Positions 63,836 through 64,000 of a stretch of DNA of 64,000 nt are shown one piece after another. A program made the position numbers and the translations under genes. Source of the stretch: Mesorhizobium sp. WSM4311 (GTDB lineage: Bacteria > Pseudomonadota > Alphaproteobacteria > Rhizobiales > Rhizobiaceae); NCBI RefSeq assembly GCF_002295115.1, contig NZ_NSFV01000007.1, positions 372,001 through 436,000 on the forward strand, given 5' to 3'. The notes under the pieces were generated by a model. That model was not told the origin of the DNA. It did no database searches and was given only the letters and a program-made list of their open reading frames with translations. Numbering within the stretch: position 1 is the first letter of the stretch; the number at the start of each line of letters is the position of its first letter.

Positions 63836-64000
63836 ATCCCCCAGTCCAGAAATAGCATAACTGTCAAGCTTGGCAAAGTTTCAACTCGCAGTCCTAACAA
63901 GTTCCTCATGCGGCTTAGTTGCAATGCATGCTCCGCTGTGATTGGCGGCGATAACGATGAACAGTCCGGTTGGTTAATAAATCGGGAATTGGCTATATGA
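63836..64000. other. Right edge, no gene seen
   Basis: About 165 bases upstream of the GGDEF-EAL gene; no coding or RNA feature recognised. It probably holds that gene's promoter. Confidence 0.4.

Noticed and set aside
1..64000. tRNA genes, rRNA genes, CRISPR arrays
   Set aside because: No cloverleaf, ribosomal or regularly spaced direct-repeat pattern was found on reading either strand.

Overview
The window looks like chromosomal or large-replicon DNA from a rhizobial alphaproteobacterium, most like Mesorhizobium or a close relative. This is inferred from the high-GC coding style, the very dense ABC-transporter and catabolic content, overlapping ATGA gene junctions, and gene families common in that group. 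No rRNA, tRNA, CRISPR array or replication origin was seen.

Layout. (1) 1-7082: a divergent nicotinate-degradation locus. nicC-nicD-nicE run left and nicR-nicA-nicB run right, with two matching operator-like dyads on the two facing promoters. (2) 7083-12300: an accessory stretch with an alpha/beta hydrolase and its divergent LysR regulator, a DUF1127 protein, a frameshifted HxlR-type regulator and a YdhR-like mono-oxygenase. Long gene-poor gaps here hold dispersed repeats. (3) 12302-19763: an AmiC/AmiR (ANTAR) pair, a leader with two hexaloop hairpins and a strong terminator, then a nitrilase-family hydrolase and an amide/urea-type ABC transporter whose second permease and first ATPase are fused. 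(4) 20128-28318: an eight-gene leftward operon. It encodes a Rieske protein, an oxygenase that lacks its own Rieske centre, a GST-like protein, a purine-deaminase-like amidohydrolase and a complete BMP/nucleoside-type ABC transporter. This resembles the caffeine N7-demethylase NdmC/D/E arrangement and is the most interesting system in the window.

(5) 28489-33283: small genes and remnants (a degenerate acylphosphatase-like protein, a RES-domain relic, FKBP isomerase, LysR/DoxX/NmrA). (6) 34130-47104: a NitT/TauT-type ABC importer followed by GMC oxidoreductase, flavin monooxygenase, RidA, DUF1028, aldehyde dehydrogenase and LysR, then ArgE-like deacylase and a trimethylamine-dehydrogenase-like flavoprotein. 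It is probably a route for an amine or N-methylated compound. (7) 47105-47966: transposon debris. (8) 47967-55654: a hybrid histidine kinase, two CheY-like regulators, a TPR/YaiO outer-membrane protein, a HEAT-repeat membrane protein and a family 2 glycosyltransferase, probably a regulated surface-polysaccharide system. (9) 55663-63805: leftward signalling genes: HPt protein, a broken DNA-ligase homologue, a SpoIIE-type phosphatase partner-switching module that includes a STAS-like/methyltransferase fusion, and a GGDEF-EAL protein.

In general, each catabolic block pairs an importer with its enzymes and, except for the Rieske operon, a local regulator. The right end is devoted to signalling and the cell surface.
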